Counted from the first letter of the stretch, positions 1 through 6,060 are shown. The stretch is DNA of 13,329 nucleotides from Pseudomonadota bacterium (GCA_023386155.1 JAEWKH010000062.1:1-13329); one strand, 5' to 3'. Program-made: numbers and translations. Notes: generated from the sequence alone by a model not told the origin.

Positions 1-285
1 GGGGATGCGGTCCTGCCGGACGGTGCACGCAGCCGTCCGGGCAGGAGGCCCTTGGCAGCCTTGTGCGGGTCCAAGTCGAAACGCCTAAAAGAACCGCGTG
101 CGAAGGCGCCGTCCGGCTCTTCCATTCTCATCGCATTCGAGCCGGGCTGCCCGTCGCACCTCCCTCGACCCCGACAGGCTCGCAGCGCAAGCTGCGGGCC
201 CAAGGGTGCTGGATCTTTGACACCTCATACAGCGGGCACATGCCCGGCCATCCACGCCTTCGAACCCGGCCCAGCCTCCCTCCGC
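1..285. other. Gene-free left edge with one hairpin
   Basis: I see no credible gene here; the open frames are antisense or compositional. A near-perfect inverted repeat at 12-23 and 33-45 (CCTGCCGGACGG against CCGTCCGGGCAGG, one bulged base) could be the terminator of a gene lying to the left. No T-run follows it on either strand, so this is only a possibility. Confidence 0.4.
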
Positions 286-384
286 CCTCATCCTGAGGAG
301 CAGCCGTCAGGCTGCGTCTCGAAGGAGGATCCAGAGAGCACCGGCCCCTTCGGGGCGGTCGCCCTGCGGCTCCTCGGGATGAGG
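286..384. repeat. REP-like palindromic repeat (CCTCATCCTGAGGAGC type)
   Basis: The outer arms at 286-301 (CCTCATCCTGAGGAGC) and 369-384 (GCTCCTCGGGATGAGG) are inverted copies with one mismatch. Inside, 'CGTCTCGAAGGA' and a GGCCCC-TTC-GGGGC hairpin follow the layout of the intergenic palindromes that are abundant in Bradyrhizobium and Methylobacteriaceae genomes. It lies just downstream of the leftward kinase gene and could protect or terminate its mRNA. Only one copy of this type is in the window; the family assignment is from memory. Confidence 0.7.
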
Positions 385-411
385 CTCCTCGCGTTCGGGC
401 GCTGTGTCCCG

Positions 412-1734
412 TCACAGGGGCAGGCTCAGCGAGCAGCGCAGGCCGTCGGGCTGGAAGCGCATCTCCAGCAGGCCGCCGAGCTCGTCGCGGATGCTGCGCT
501 CGATGAGGCGCGAGCCGAAGCCGAGGCGGTTCGGGGGCTCGACGACGGGGCCGCCCTGCTCCACCCAATCCATCGAAAGCCGCTTCTGCCCGCTCTCGTC
601 CGTCTCGGCCCGCCACGAAATGTCGAGCCGCCCGTGCGGCACGGAAAGCGCGCCGTACTTCGCCGCGTTGGTGGCGAGTTCGTGCAGCGCGAGGCCGAAC
701 CCGAGGGCCTGCTGCGGCTTCAGGCGGATCGGCTCGCCGGCCGCGTTCACGCGGCCAATGCCCAGCCCGCCATAGGGGATCATCTCGGCGTTGAGGATAT
801 CCTCGAGCGAGGCGCTTTCCCACAGCTCGCGCGTCAGGACGTTGTGCGTGGCGGACAGCGCCATGAGGCGCGCCTGGAACGTCTCCTGGAAGCTGTCGAG
901 ATCGCGGCTGCCCCGCCGCGTGTGGAGCGCCAGGGACTGCACCACCGAGAGGGTGTTCTTCACCCGGTGGTTCAGCTCCTGCACCAGGAGCATCTGCCGT
1001 TCCTGGGCGCGCTTGCGCTCGGTGATGTCCAGGCAGGCGCCGACCATGAGGGCCGGCCCGCCCCTGGTGTCCCGCAGCAGGCGGCTGCGGGTATACATCC
1101 AGCGCCGGGAGCCGTCGGGCAGGATGGCCCGGAACTCGTAATCGGCCGTTCTCCCGTTCTCGATGGCCTCGCCGATGGCGCGGTCGATGTGCTCCTGATC
1201 GTCCGGATGCACGTAGCGGCGGAAGTCCATGCGCTTGCGCGGGGCGTCCGCCGGGTCGAGGCCGAAGAGGCGCACCAGGGCCGGATCCCAATCCACCGCA
1301 TTGGCGCGGAAGTCCCAGCGCCACGTTCCGGCCCCCGATGCTTCGAGCGTGGCCATCAACCGCTCCCGCGCGACCTCGAGCCCGGCCGCCGTCCGGCGCA
1401 GGGACGCGGCGGCCGCCACCGAGAGCAGGCCGCCGAAGAGATAGATCGCGAGCCCCGTGAGGGTCTGGGCGGAGAAGGGCTCCGGCCCATGGGTGACCGA
1501 CAGGAACCCGAAGGTCGCCGCCATTCCCAGGAGCAGCGCGCCCATGCCGGCCCAGCCTCCGGCCACGATGGCCGTGAGCAGAACCGCCGGGTAGAGGGTG
1601 ATGTAGGGGAGTTCGGCGCCGAGCAGGGGATCGAGCGCATAGCGCACGAGCATCGCCAGGCCGACCGCCCCTGCGGTGAACAGGGACGAGACGGTCCAGG
1701 GGAGAGGGCGGAGCGTCGTGAAGCGTTGGAACAA
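412..1734 (-). CDS. Membrane-anchored PAS-containing HWE-family sensor histidine kinase
   Basis: A 440-residue sensor kinase. The N-terminus (about 12-112) has several hydrophobic segments resembling a DUF4118/KdpD-like membrane sensor. A PAS/PAC domain follows (about 125-243, with VHPDDQ and LDITERK). The kinase core begins with the phospho-acceptor H-box ELNHRVKNTLSVVQ (His256), then the N-box ALHELATNAAKYG (350-361), the WxE signature (W390, E392) and a GFGSRLIER G-box (405-413). HRVKN plus WxE is diagnostic of the HWE/HisKA_2 class, whose alphaproteobacterial members often phosphorylate the response regulator PhyR. The start is TTG at 1734 with only a weak upstream AGG, so the first residues are uncertain. 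It lies 0.66 kb from nepR-ecfG in the opposite orientation, which suggests but does not prove that it feeds the general stress response. No cognate regulator gene is adjacent. Confidence 0.93.
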   Translation of the reverse strand: MFQRFTTLRPLPWTVSSLFTAGAVGLAMLVRYALDPLLGAELPYITLYPAVLLTAIVAGGWAGMGALLLGMAATFGFLSVTHGPEPFSAQTLTGLAIYLFGGLLSVAAAASLRRTAAGLEVARERLMATLEASGAGTWRWDFRANAVDWDPALVRLFGLDPADAPRKRMDFRRYVHPDDQEHIDRAIGEAIENGRTADYEFRAILPDGSRRWMYTRSRLLRDTRGGPALMVGACLDITERKRAQERQMLLVQELNHRVKNTLSVVQSLALHTRRGSRDLDSFQETFQARLMALSATHNVLTRELWESASLEDILNAEMIPYGGLGIGRVNAAGEPIRLKPQQALGFGLALHELATNAAKYGALSVPHGRLDISWRAETDESGQKRLSMDWVEQGGPVVEPPNRLGFGSRLIERSIRDELGGLLEMRFQPDGLRCSLSLPL

Positions 1735-1872
1735 GCGGGGCCTATGACTTTGCCACGCTACATAATTGCAAAACGCGCCTTTTGGAAGAAGCCCGCGAAT
1801 GTCGCAGGGCTCCTTCCATCAGGCATTATCCAGGACCTCGGTCAGCTTCGCCTCGGCGAAACCGGCCCTGGG

Positions 1873-1992
1873 CTAAATCATCGGACCCAAAAGTGGACTT
1901 GCACTTTTGGGATTTATCCGATGCTTCTTCTCTTGGCTGGCGCATCGGATGGACCGGAAAAACCGGATCCACTTTTCCGTCCGATGCGCTAG
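1873..1992. repeat. Paired palindromic intergenic repeat, copy A
   Basis: Two hairpins lie in tandem. The first has CATCGGA (1879-1885) against TCCGATG (1917-1923), with CCAAAAGTG/CACTTTTGG inside. The second has GCGCATCGGA (1940-1949) against TCCGATGCGC (1980-1989) around an AACCGGATCCACTT core. The right end is CTAG. The same design recurs at 3240-3356 and 5964-6060. The rest of the 1735-2020 gap shows no gene; it should hold the kinase promoter, which I could not place with confidence. Confidence 0.8.
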
Positions 1993-2020
1993 CCTCCCCT
2001 AAGGGCAATCCCTCGCCTTC

Positions 2021-2179
2021 TCAGAGCCGTCCCATCAGCAGCAGGATGATGAGGATGAGCAGGACCACGCCGAGGAGGCCGCTCGGGCCATAGCCCCAGC
2101 CGCGGCTGTAGGGCCAGGCCGGCACGGCGCCGATGAGCAGCAGGATGACGAGAATGAGCAGGATGGTGCTGAGTGCCAT
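2021..2179 (-). CDS. DUF3309-family small membrane protein
   Basis: A 52-residue protein made almost entirely of two hydrophobic stretches (about 2-20, STILLILVILLLIGAVPAW, and 35-50, LLGVVLLILIILLLMG) joined by YSRGWGYGPSG. This layout and the PxWPYSRxWGYGPSG linker are those of DUF3309 proteins (about 50-60 residues), which are common in proteobacteria and of unknown function; it should sit in the inner membrane. The start at 2179 is set by a strong ribosome-binding site, GGAGGGAG, 7 bases upstream (2187-2194 on the opposite strand). It is divergent from nepR-ecfG, the position often held by phyR in relatives, and a weak EcfG-like promoter precedes it. Stress-related function is inference from context. 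Confidence 0.9.
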   Translation of the reverse strand: MALSTILLILVILLLIGAVPAWPYSRGWGYGPSGLLGVVLLILIILLLMGRL

Positions 2180-2233
2180 GGAAATACTCCCTCCACATTG
2201 GCGGCCGCGCGGCGGCGGCGCTTCGCCCATGGA

Positions 2234-2259
2234 AACTTGGCCGTAAGGGAAAAAGTTCC
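2234..2259 (-). promoter_or_regulatory. Weak EcfG-type promoter candidate for the DUF3309 gene
   Basis: Read on the minus strand, GGAAC (2259-2255) is followed after 17 bases by AGTT (2237-2234). The -35 is perfect, but the -10 differs from the CGTT consensus at its first base. It would give a leader of about 45 bases. Confidence 0.4.
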
Positions 2260-2306
2260 CGACTCTTTTGCCTGTGGATGAGTTCCGGAGAGGTAGGCCG
2301 GCGGGC

Positions 2307-2331
2307 GGAACGATCACACCGGCTTGACGTT
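2307..2331 (+). promoter_or_regulatory. EcfG-type promoter of nepR-ecfG
   Basis: GGAAC (2307-2311), 16 bases, CGTT (2328-2331): a perfect match to the general-stress-response sigma-factor consensus. It lies about 60 bases upstream of the nepR start, implying autoregulation of the operon by EcfG, as is known in other alphaproteobacteria. Confidence 0.85.
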
Positions 2332-2391
2332 AGCTCCTCGGCGATTGGGTGCCGCCGTCAGTGCGACCCCTGCGGGAGGTCGCTACCGGCG

Positions 2392-2637
2392 ATGGATCAG
2401 GACAACCCAATGCAGAAAAAGAATCCGAGCGCGATGCCCCACGACCATCCAGAGCCCGTTCCAGGCCTCAACCCATCCTCGTCCCCTGCCCTCAGCCGCT
2501 CCGTCCAGGCCCAGATCGGCCAACGGCTGCGCCAGTTCTACGACGCGCTGGCGCTCGGCGAGCAGCCGGTGCCGGACCGGTTCATCGAGATCATCAACCG
2601 GCTCGACGGCGTGAAGGGAGAGAAGCAGCAATCATGA
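2392..2637 (+). CDS. nepR: Anti-sigma factor NepR
   Basis: An 81-residue protein with the NepR core at about 40-73: QIGQRLRQFYDALAL, then EPVPDRF-type text (QPVPDRFIEIINRLD). In the known pathway NepR binds and sequesters EcfG until phosphorylated PhyR captures NepR. The N-terminus is a poorly conserved polar, proline-rich tail, normal for the family. The start is ambiguous: ATG 2392 has GGGAGG 12 bases upstream (2374-2379), while ATG 2410 has a weaker AGGA at closer spacing. I prefer 2392. The stop overlaps the ecfG start (ATGA), indicating translational coupling, which suits an anti-sigma/sigma pair. Confidence 0.92.
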   Translation: MDQDNPMQKKNPSAMPHDHPEPVPGLNPSSSPALSRSVQAQIGQRLRQFYDALALGEQPVPDRFIEIINRLDGVKGEKQQS

Positions 2638-3182
2638 GTATCGACATCGATTTGCGCGATTCCATGCTCAAGGCGACGCCGAACCTGCGCGCCTTCGCCA
2701 TCTCGCTCACGAACAACGTGGACCGCGCCGACGACCTCGTGCAGGAAACCCTGATGCGGGCGATCGCCAATATCGAGCGCTTCCAGCCCGGCACGAACAT
2801 GCAGGCCTGGCTCTTCACCATCCTGCGCAACCTCTTCCATTCCGAATACCGCAAGCGCCGCCGCGAGGTCGAGGATGCGGACGGCAAGTACGCGGCCACC
2901 CTCTCGGTGCAGCCGGACCAGATTCCCCATCTCGATTTCGAGGATCTTCAGAAGGCGCTCGCCCGCCTGCCCCACGACCAGCGCGAGGCGCTGCTCCTGG
3001 TGGGCGCCTCGGGCTTCTCCTACGAACAGGCGGCGGAGATCTGCGGCTGCGCGGTCGGCACCATCAAGAGCCGCGTGAACCGCGCCCGCAACCGCCTCGC
3101 CGAGCTGATGCACTTCACCGACATGGAAGAGGATCTCGGCCCCGACCGCGTCACCCTCTCGGTCATGCACGCGGTCGCCTGA
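2634..3182 (+). CDS. ecfG: General stress response ECF sigma factor EcfG
   Basis: A 182-residue ECF sigma factor. Region 2 spans about 13-77 (DDLVQETLMRAI, then FQPGTNMQAWLFTILRN), and region 4 spans about 103-157 with the helix-turn-helix GFSYEQAAEICGCAVGTIKS (127-146). The FQPGTNMQAWLFTILRN segment and the nepR partner mark it as EcfG (ECF15 group), the sigma factor of the PhyR-NepR-EcfG cascade. It directs RNA polymerase to GGAAC-N16/17-CGTT promoters, several of which are found in this window. Translation is coupled to nepR by the ATGA overlap. No unusual residues are seen. Confidence 0.96.
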   Translation: MSIDIDLRDSMLKATPNLRAFAISLTNNVDRADDLVQETLMRAIANIERFQPGTNMQAWLFTILRNLFHSEYRKRRREVEDADGKYAATLSVQPDQIPHLDFEDLQKALARLPHDQREALLLVGASGFSYEQAAEICGCAVGTIKSRVNRARNRLAELMHFTDMEEDLGPDRVTLSVMHAVA

Positions 3183-3208
3183 CGGGCCGTCATCGATGCC
3201 TTCGGAGC

Positions 3209-3236
3209 CATTGGCGCCTGACCATGGGCGCCAATG
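3209..3236 (+). terminator. Probable terminator hairpin after ecfG
   Basis: A perfect 10-bp inverted repeat, CATTGGCGCC / GGCGCCAATG, with an 8-base loop, starts 26 bases after the ecfG stop. Only a short AATTT follows, so termination may be weak or involve repeat B immediately downstream. Confidence 0.5.
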
Positions 3237-3239
3237 AAT

Positions 3240-3356
3240 TTAGCGCATCGTGCGAAAAAGTGGATCCGGTTTTTCGCCTCAACGATGCGCTCTCTATAGA
3301 GCGGAGCATCGGATCCGATCCCAAAAGTGGGTCCACTTTTGGGTCCGATGCTCTAG
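3240..3356. repeat. Paired palindromic intergenic repeat, copy B
   Basis: Hairpin one: GCGCATCGT (3243-3251) against ACGATGCGC (3282-3290) around AAGTGGATCCGGTT. Hairpin two: AGCATCGGA (3305-3313) against TCCGATGCT (3344-3352) around CCAAAAGTGGGTCCACTTTTGG. The left end is TTAGCGC and the right end GCTCTAG. The terminal CTA of the right end (3353-3355) is the infA stop codon read on the minus strand. Confidence 0.85.
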
Positions 3357-3634
3357 CGGCGCCGGAACTGCTGGTTGCCGCGCTGCGGCGGACGCGGACC
3401 GGAAGATGCACCCGAATCCTTGTGACGGAAGATGAGGCGGCCCTTCTCCAGATCGTAGGGCGACATCTCGACGGTCACGCGGTCGCCGGCGAGGGTCTTG
3501 ATGCGGTTCTTCTTCATCTTGCCGGCCGTGTAGGCAATGACCTCGTGCCCGTTGTCGAGCTGCACGCGGTAGCGCGCATCGGGCAGAATTTCGGTCACAA
3601 GCCCTTCGAAGGTGATCAGTTCTTCCTTTGCCAT
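3353..3634 (-). CDS. infA: Translation initiation factor IF-1 with C-terminal extension
   Basis: A 93-residue IF-1. Residues 1-72 form the S1-like OB fold (FEGLVTEILPDARYRVQLDNGH, VIAYTAGKMKKNRIK, GDRVTVEMSPYDLEKGRL). IF-1 binds the 30S A site with IF-2 and IF-3 during initiation. The usual length is about 72 residues; here a Gly/Pro/Arg-rich tail (about 73-93, ending QQFRRR) is added, similar to tails on some alphaproteobacterial copies. The start MAKEELITFEG at 3634 has an AAAGG-type ribosome-binding site. It follows cspA on the same strand but is separated from it by an intrinsic terminator whose U-tract ends about 20 bases before the start codon. Its stop codon lies inside repeat B. Confidence 0.95.
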   Translation of the reverse strand: MAKEELITFEGLVTEILPDARYRVQLDNGHEVIAYTAGKMKKNRIKTLAGDRVTVEMSPYDLEKGRLIFRHKDSGASSGPRPPQRGNQQFRRR

Positions 3635-3653
3635 GCAAAGCCTTTCCCATAAC

Positions 3654-3682
3654 AAAAAAAGCCGCCCCTGAACCGGAACGGC
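3654..3682 (-). terminator. Intrinsic terminator (possible attenuator) between cspA and infA
   Basis: On the minus strand, GCCGTTCC (3682-3675), loop of six, GGGGCGGC (3668-3661) pairs over 8 bp with two G-U pairs and is followed by seven T residues (3660-3654). This is a textbook rho-independent terminator for cspA. The T-run ends only about 20 bases before the infA ATG, leaving no room for a separate infA promoter downstream of it. Confidence 0.8.
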
Positions 3683-3691
3683 CATATGCAA

Positions 3692-3713
3692 GAGGACGTG
3701 CGGGCACGTCCTC
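3692..3713 (-). other. Perfect 10-bp hairpin downstream of cspA
   Basis: GAGGACGTGC (3692-3701) and GCACGTCCTC (3704-3713) are exact inverted copies. It lies 13 bases after the cspA stop and upstream of the intrinsic terminator, with no U-run of its own. It could stabilise the cspA 3' end or cooperate with the terminator. Confidence 0.6.
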
Positions 3714-3725
3714 CGGCATCAAACC

Positions 3726-3935
3726 TTACGCGTTCTGCAGGTTCACTGCAGAAGCGCGGCCGGTGCGCTGGTCGGTCTGAAGCTCGTAAGAGATCTTCTG
3801 GCCTTCGCGCAAGCCGCGCATGCCGGCCCGCTCGAGAGCGGTTGCATGAACGAACACATCCTTGCCGCCGTTGTCGGGCTGGATGAAACCATAACCCTTG
3901 GTTTCATTGTACCACTTCACGGTTCCCGTTTCCAT
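3726..3935 (-). CDS. cspA: CspA-family cold-shock protein
   Basis: A 69-residue single cold-shock domain. RNP1 is KGYGFIQP (13-20) and RNP2 is DVFVH (26-30); TGTVKWYNETKGYGFI and the ending GRASAVNLQ are typical. Such proteins bind single-stranded RNA/DNA and act as RNA chaperones; the paralogue number is unknown from here, so the symbol is a family label. The start METGTVKW at 3935 is supported by AAAGGA upstream; a longer frame extending upstream lacks family similarity. The 215-base gap upstream (3936-4150) should hold its promoter and a leader, but I see no clear promoter or RNA element in it. It may be cotranscribed with infA by readthrough. Confidence 0.95.
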   Translation of the reverse strand: METGTVKWYNETKGYGFIQPDNGGKDVFVHATALERAGMRGLREGQKISYELQTDQRTGRASAVNLQNA

Positions 3936-4150
3936 GGGAATTCCTTTCACTGTCGTTTGCACGTGGATGGGGCCCAGGGCCGCTCATCCGTTAGTCGATA
4001 GATGGTAGAGAAGGAACGTGCGCCCGGCAGTGCCAAAGCGTGAAGCCCAGTCGTCCGGCCAAATGTCGATGCGATTGTACCTAAGGCACGGTTGGGGCAA
4101 ATACAAGGCAAGGCTCCGCCGATGATGGGAACCGGGTCCTCGTTGGAAAG

Positions 4151-4411
4151 TCAGGCGTTTCGGGCATTCCGGATGGCCGCGACGATGCCCTGGAGCGCCT
4201 CCTCTCCGGCCGGCGTGAAGACGATCGCGCGTCCGTCGGCCCTGACGAGGCCCCGCCCGTCGAGTTCGTCCACGGCGGCGTCGCTCGCCCGGTGGCCGGC
4301 ATCGTCCTTCTGGACCACGCTGCTGACCCGCTGGCCGCTCGACAGCTCGTGATAGGCGGCGAAGGCGAAGACCGCCAACGCCTCGTCGCTCAATCCGGAC
4401 AGGTCCGCCAT
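4151..4411 (-). CDS. Small uncharacterised protein, possibly winged-helix-like
   Basis: An 86-residue soluble protein I do not recognise. Residues 6-22 are predicted helix (GLSDEALAVFAFAAYHE), 43-53 another helix (SDAAVDELDGR), then GLVRADGRAIVFTPAGEEAL (54-73), a strand-turn-strand followed by a C-terminal helix. The LDGRGLVRADGR...FTPAGEEAL pattern resembles the end of MarR/PadR-like winged helices, but no recognition helix is convincing. The start at 4411 has GAGGT about 8 bases upstream. It stands alone on the minus strand between cspA and the divergent BON gene. I found no EcfG-type promoter for it. Confidence 0.7.
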   Translation of the reverse strand: MADLSGLSDEALAVFAFAAYHELSSGQRVSSVVQKDDAGHRASDAAVDELDGRGLVRADGRAIVFTPAGEEALQGIVAAIRNARNA

Positions 4412-4518
4412 GGATCGACCTCGATTCGCGTGGATGCCCCGTCACAGTCAATGCGAAGCTCGCCGGACCGTTCGGGGGCGCGTTGAAAAAGCCGGGCGGC
4501 AAGCCGGTCCCGAGGCCA

Positions 4519-4544
4519 GGAACACTCGCCCGCGCCTTCACGTT
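4519..4544 (+). promoter_or_regulatory. EcfG-type promoter of the BON-domain gene
   Basis: GGAAC (4519-4523), 17 bases, CGTT (4541-4544), a perfect consensus. The predicted transcript starts near 4551, after the first in-frame upstream ATG (4547), which supports the downstream start at 4598. Confidence 0.8.
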
Positions 4545-4597
4545 GGTTGCGCGACGCCACCCCGGGTGGCCCATCCACAACGACGAGGAGCGCTCTC

Positions 4598-5458
4598 ATG
4601 GCCAACGAACGCCGCTACGGCAATCCGGACTTTGACTGGCGTGACCGCGAGGACGACGGCTACATCGCCCGCCGCGGCTTCGGCAACCGCAGCGCTGGAT
4701 ACGACCGCGGCTCCCGCCCGGACGACGATCACGGCTGGAGCCGGGATCGCGACATGCGGGAGCGGGATTACGGCGATTCGGCCGGCTACGGCACGGGAGG
4801 CTCGGCACTGGACTGGCGCGACGTGGTCGGCGCCGATCGCGGCGGCTACGAGAGACCGTTCTTCGGCACCGGCCGCCGCCGCGACCCGGATCAGTTCGGG
4901 CAGGATCGCTACGGTCGGGACCGCACCGGATCGGAGAGCTTCGGGCGCGGCTCCCGCGACTACAACGAGGATCGCGGCTTCCTCGACCGGGCCGGCGACG
5001 AAGTCCGGTCCTGGTTCGGCGACGAGGAGGCGGAACGCCGGCGCGACAGGGACATGCGCGAGGCCGGCCACCATCGGGGCCGCGGGCCGAAGGGCTATCA
5101 GCGCTCGGACGCCCGCATCCTGGAGGACGTGAACGACCGCCTCACGGAGGATCCGCATATCGACGCCTCGGAGATCGAGGTCCGGGTGGAGAACCGCGAG
5201 GTCACGCTCACCGGCACCGTGAACAGCCGCTTCGAGAAGCGGCATGCGGAAGACCTGGCGGATTCCATTTCCGGCGTCACCCACGTGCAGAACAACCTGC
5301 GCATCCAGCAGCAGGCCGATGCCGGCATCGCCGGGTCCATGATGTCCGGTGCGGGCGCCGCAGGAGCCGGCAGCAGCGGCGTGCCGGAATCCCCCGGTGC
5401 CGGCATGGCCGGTTCGCCCCGCCGGCGCACGGGCCGGTCCCCGGGCGACGATACCTGA
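4598..5458 (+). CDS. BON-domain protein with Arg/Asp/Gly-rich N-terminus
   Basis: A 286-residue protein. Residues 1-125 are low-complexity and strongly hydrophilic (Arg, Asp, Gly, Tyr), probably disordered. A short conserved block, DEVRSWFGDEEAERRR (134-149), precedes GPKGYQRSDARILEDV. The BON domain runs about 168-237 (LEDVNDRLTEDPHIDASEIEVRVENREVTLTGTV ... DLADSISGVTHVQNNLRI). The tail (238-286) is Gly/Ala/Ser-rich. BON domains usually associate with membranes or phospholipids and occur in osmotic-stress proteins such as OsmY, but no signal peptide is seen here. The SWFGD-plus-BON arrangement recurs in proteobacterial stress proteins. The start at 4598 has GAGGAG 7 bases upstream. A perfect EcfG promoter precedes it, so it is a likely general-stress-response target. 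Confidence 0.88.
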   Translation: MANERRYGNPDFDWRDREDDGYIARRGFGNRSAGYDRGSRPDDDHGWSRDRDMRERDYGDSAGYGTGGSALDWRDVVGADRGGYERPFFGTGRRRDPDQFGQDRYGRDRTGSESFGRGSRDYNEDRGFLDRAGDEVRSWFGDEEAERRRDRDMREAGHHRGRGPKGYQRSDARILEDVNDRLTEDPHIDASEIEVRVENREVTLTGTVNSRFEKRHAEDLADSISGVTHVQNNLRIQQQADAGIAGSMMSGAGAAGAGSSGVPESPGAGMAGSPRRRTGRSPGDDT

Positions 5459-5485
5459 CGGCCCGTCGCCTCGCCGGTTTACCAG

Positions 5486-5518
5486 GATGCGCTTCTCCCC
5501 TTGGGGGTGGGGCGCATC
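5486..5518 (+). terminator. Possible terminator hairpin after the BON gene
   Basis: GATGCGC (5486-5492) pairs with GCGCATC (5512-5518), with CCCC/GGGG pairing inside. It starts 27 bases after the stop codon but has no T-run, so its role is uncertain. A separate 12-bp palindrome, CCCCATATGGGG, lies at 5560-5571. Confidence 0.35.
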
Positions 5519-5592
5519 TGTCGTAACAAGGTCTCTGCCTTTCCCCTGACGCAGGCACTCCCCATATGGGGATGGGAAAGACGAGGACGCTC

Positions 5593-5967
5593 ATGGCAGG
5601 AATTTCCGTCACGCTCGAAGGCGACAACATCCAGCTGGCATTTCAAAAAGGCGAGCAATCGACCGCCGTGGTGATGGACCCCCATGCCGCCCGCTCGCTG
5701 GTCAGGGCCGTGAGCCAGCTGCTCGCCGCCATCGGCGAGACCTCCGGAGAAGGCGACGAGATGCCGGAGGAGATCGTCGATGTGACCTCCCAGACGATCG
5801 ATATCGGCATGGACGAGCACGGCATGGCCGTCATTGCCCTCCAGGCCGGCATGCTGCCGCCCTTCCTGCTGCGTTTAAAGGACGACGAAGCCCGGCATAT
5901 CGCCCAAAGCCTGTTCGAGATCCTCAATTCCCCGCGGGATGTGCGGGTCTCCCACGGCGATCACTAG
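5593..5967 (+). CDS. Uncharacterised 124-residue protein
   Basis: I do not recognise the family. The protein is soluble and acidic. The N-terminal part (3-30) looks like beta-strands (GISVTLEGDNIQLAFQ, TAVVMDP), followed by a helix (AARSLVRAVSQLLAAIGE, 32-49), an acidic linker (51-61), strands with alternating hydrophobics (63-87, IVDVTSQTIDIGMDEHGMAVIALQ) and a C-terminal helix (98-111). There is no signal peptide. The start at 5593 has GAGG about 7 bases upstream; an in-frame ATG at 5566 lacks a ribosome-binding site. The TAG stop is part of the CTAG end of repeat C, so the last few residues may derive from the repeat insertion. No EcfG-type promoter was found. Confidence 0.75.
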   Translation: MAGISVTLEGDNIQLAFQKGEQSTAVVMDPHAARSLVRAVSQLLAAIGETSGEGDEMPEEIVDVTSQTIDIGMDEHGMAVIALQAGMLPPFLLRLKDDEARHIAQSLFEILNSPRDVRVSHGDH

Positions 5968-6060
5968 AGCTGTTTCCACTGGCGTGGAATCATCTCTCTT
6001 CTTTGTTGTGCCGCATTTTTTGGCGGCGAACCGGATCCACTTCGCCGAAAAATGCTCTAG
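5964..6060. repeat. Paired palindromic intergenic repeat, copy C
   Basis: The ends are exact inverted 7-mers, CTAGAGC (5964-5970) and GCTCTAG (6054-6060). The left half holds TTCCAC (5974-5979) / GTGGAA (5984-5989). The right half has GCATTTTT (6013-6020) / AAAAATGC (6048-6055), with GGCGAA/TTCGCC inside and the shared core CCGGATCCACTT. It overlaps the stop codon of the preceding gene. Confidence 0.85.

Noticed and set aside
250..275. TTCGAACCC resembling a tRNA T-loop
   Set aside because: No flanking T-stem, acceptor stem or anticodon arm could be paired around it.
52..1992. A 646-codon open frame on the plus strand opposite the histidine kinase
   Set aside because: It is antisense to a gene with full HWE-kinase motifs, has no domain signature, and its composition (Arg, Glu, Gly, Ala rich) is the normal shadow of GC-rich coding sequence.
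3675..3699. GGAAC-N17-CGTG on the plus strand within the cspA-infA gap
   Set aside because: It lies inside the terminator stem, faces no plus-strand gene, and its -10 mismatches at the last T, which is conserved at every accepted site.
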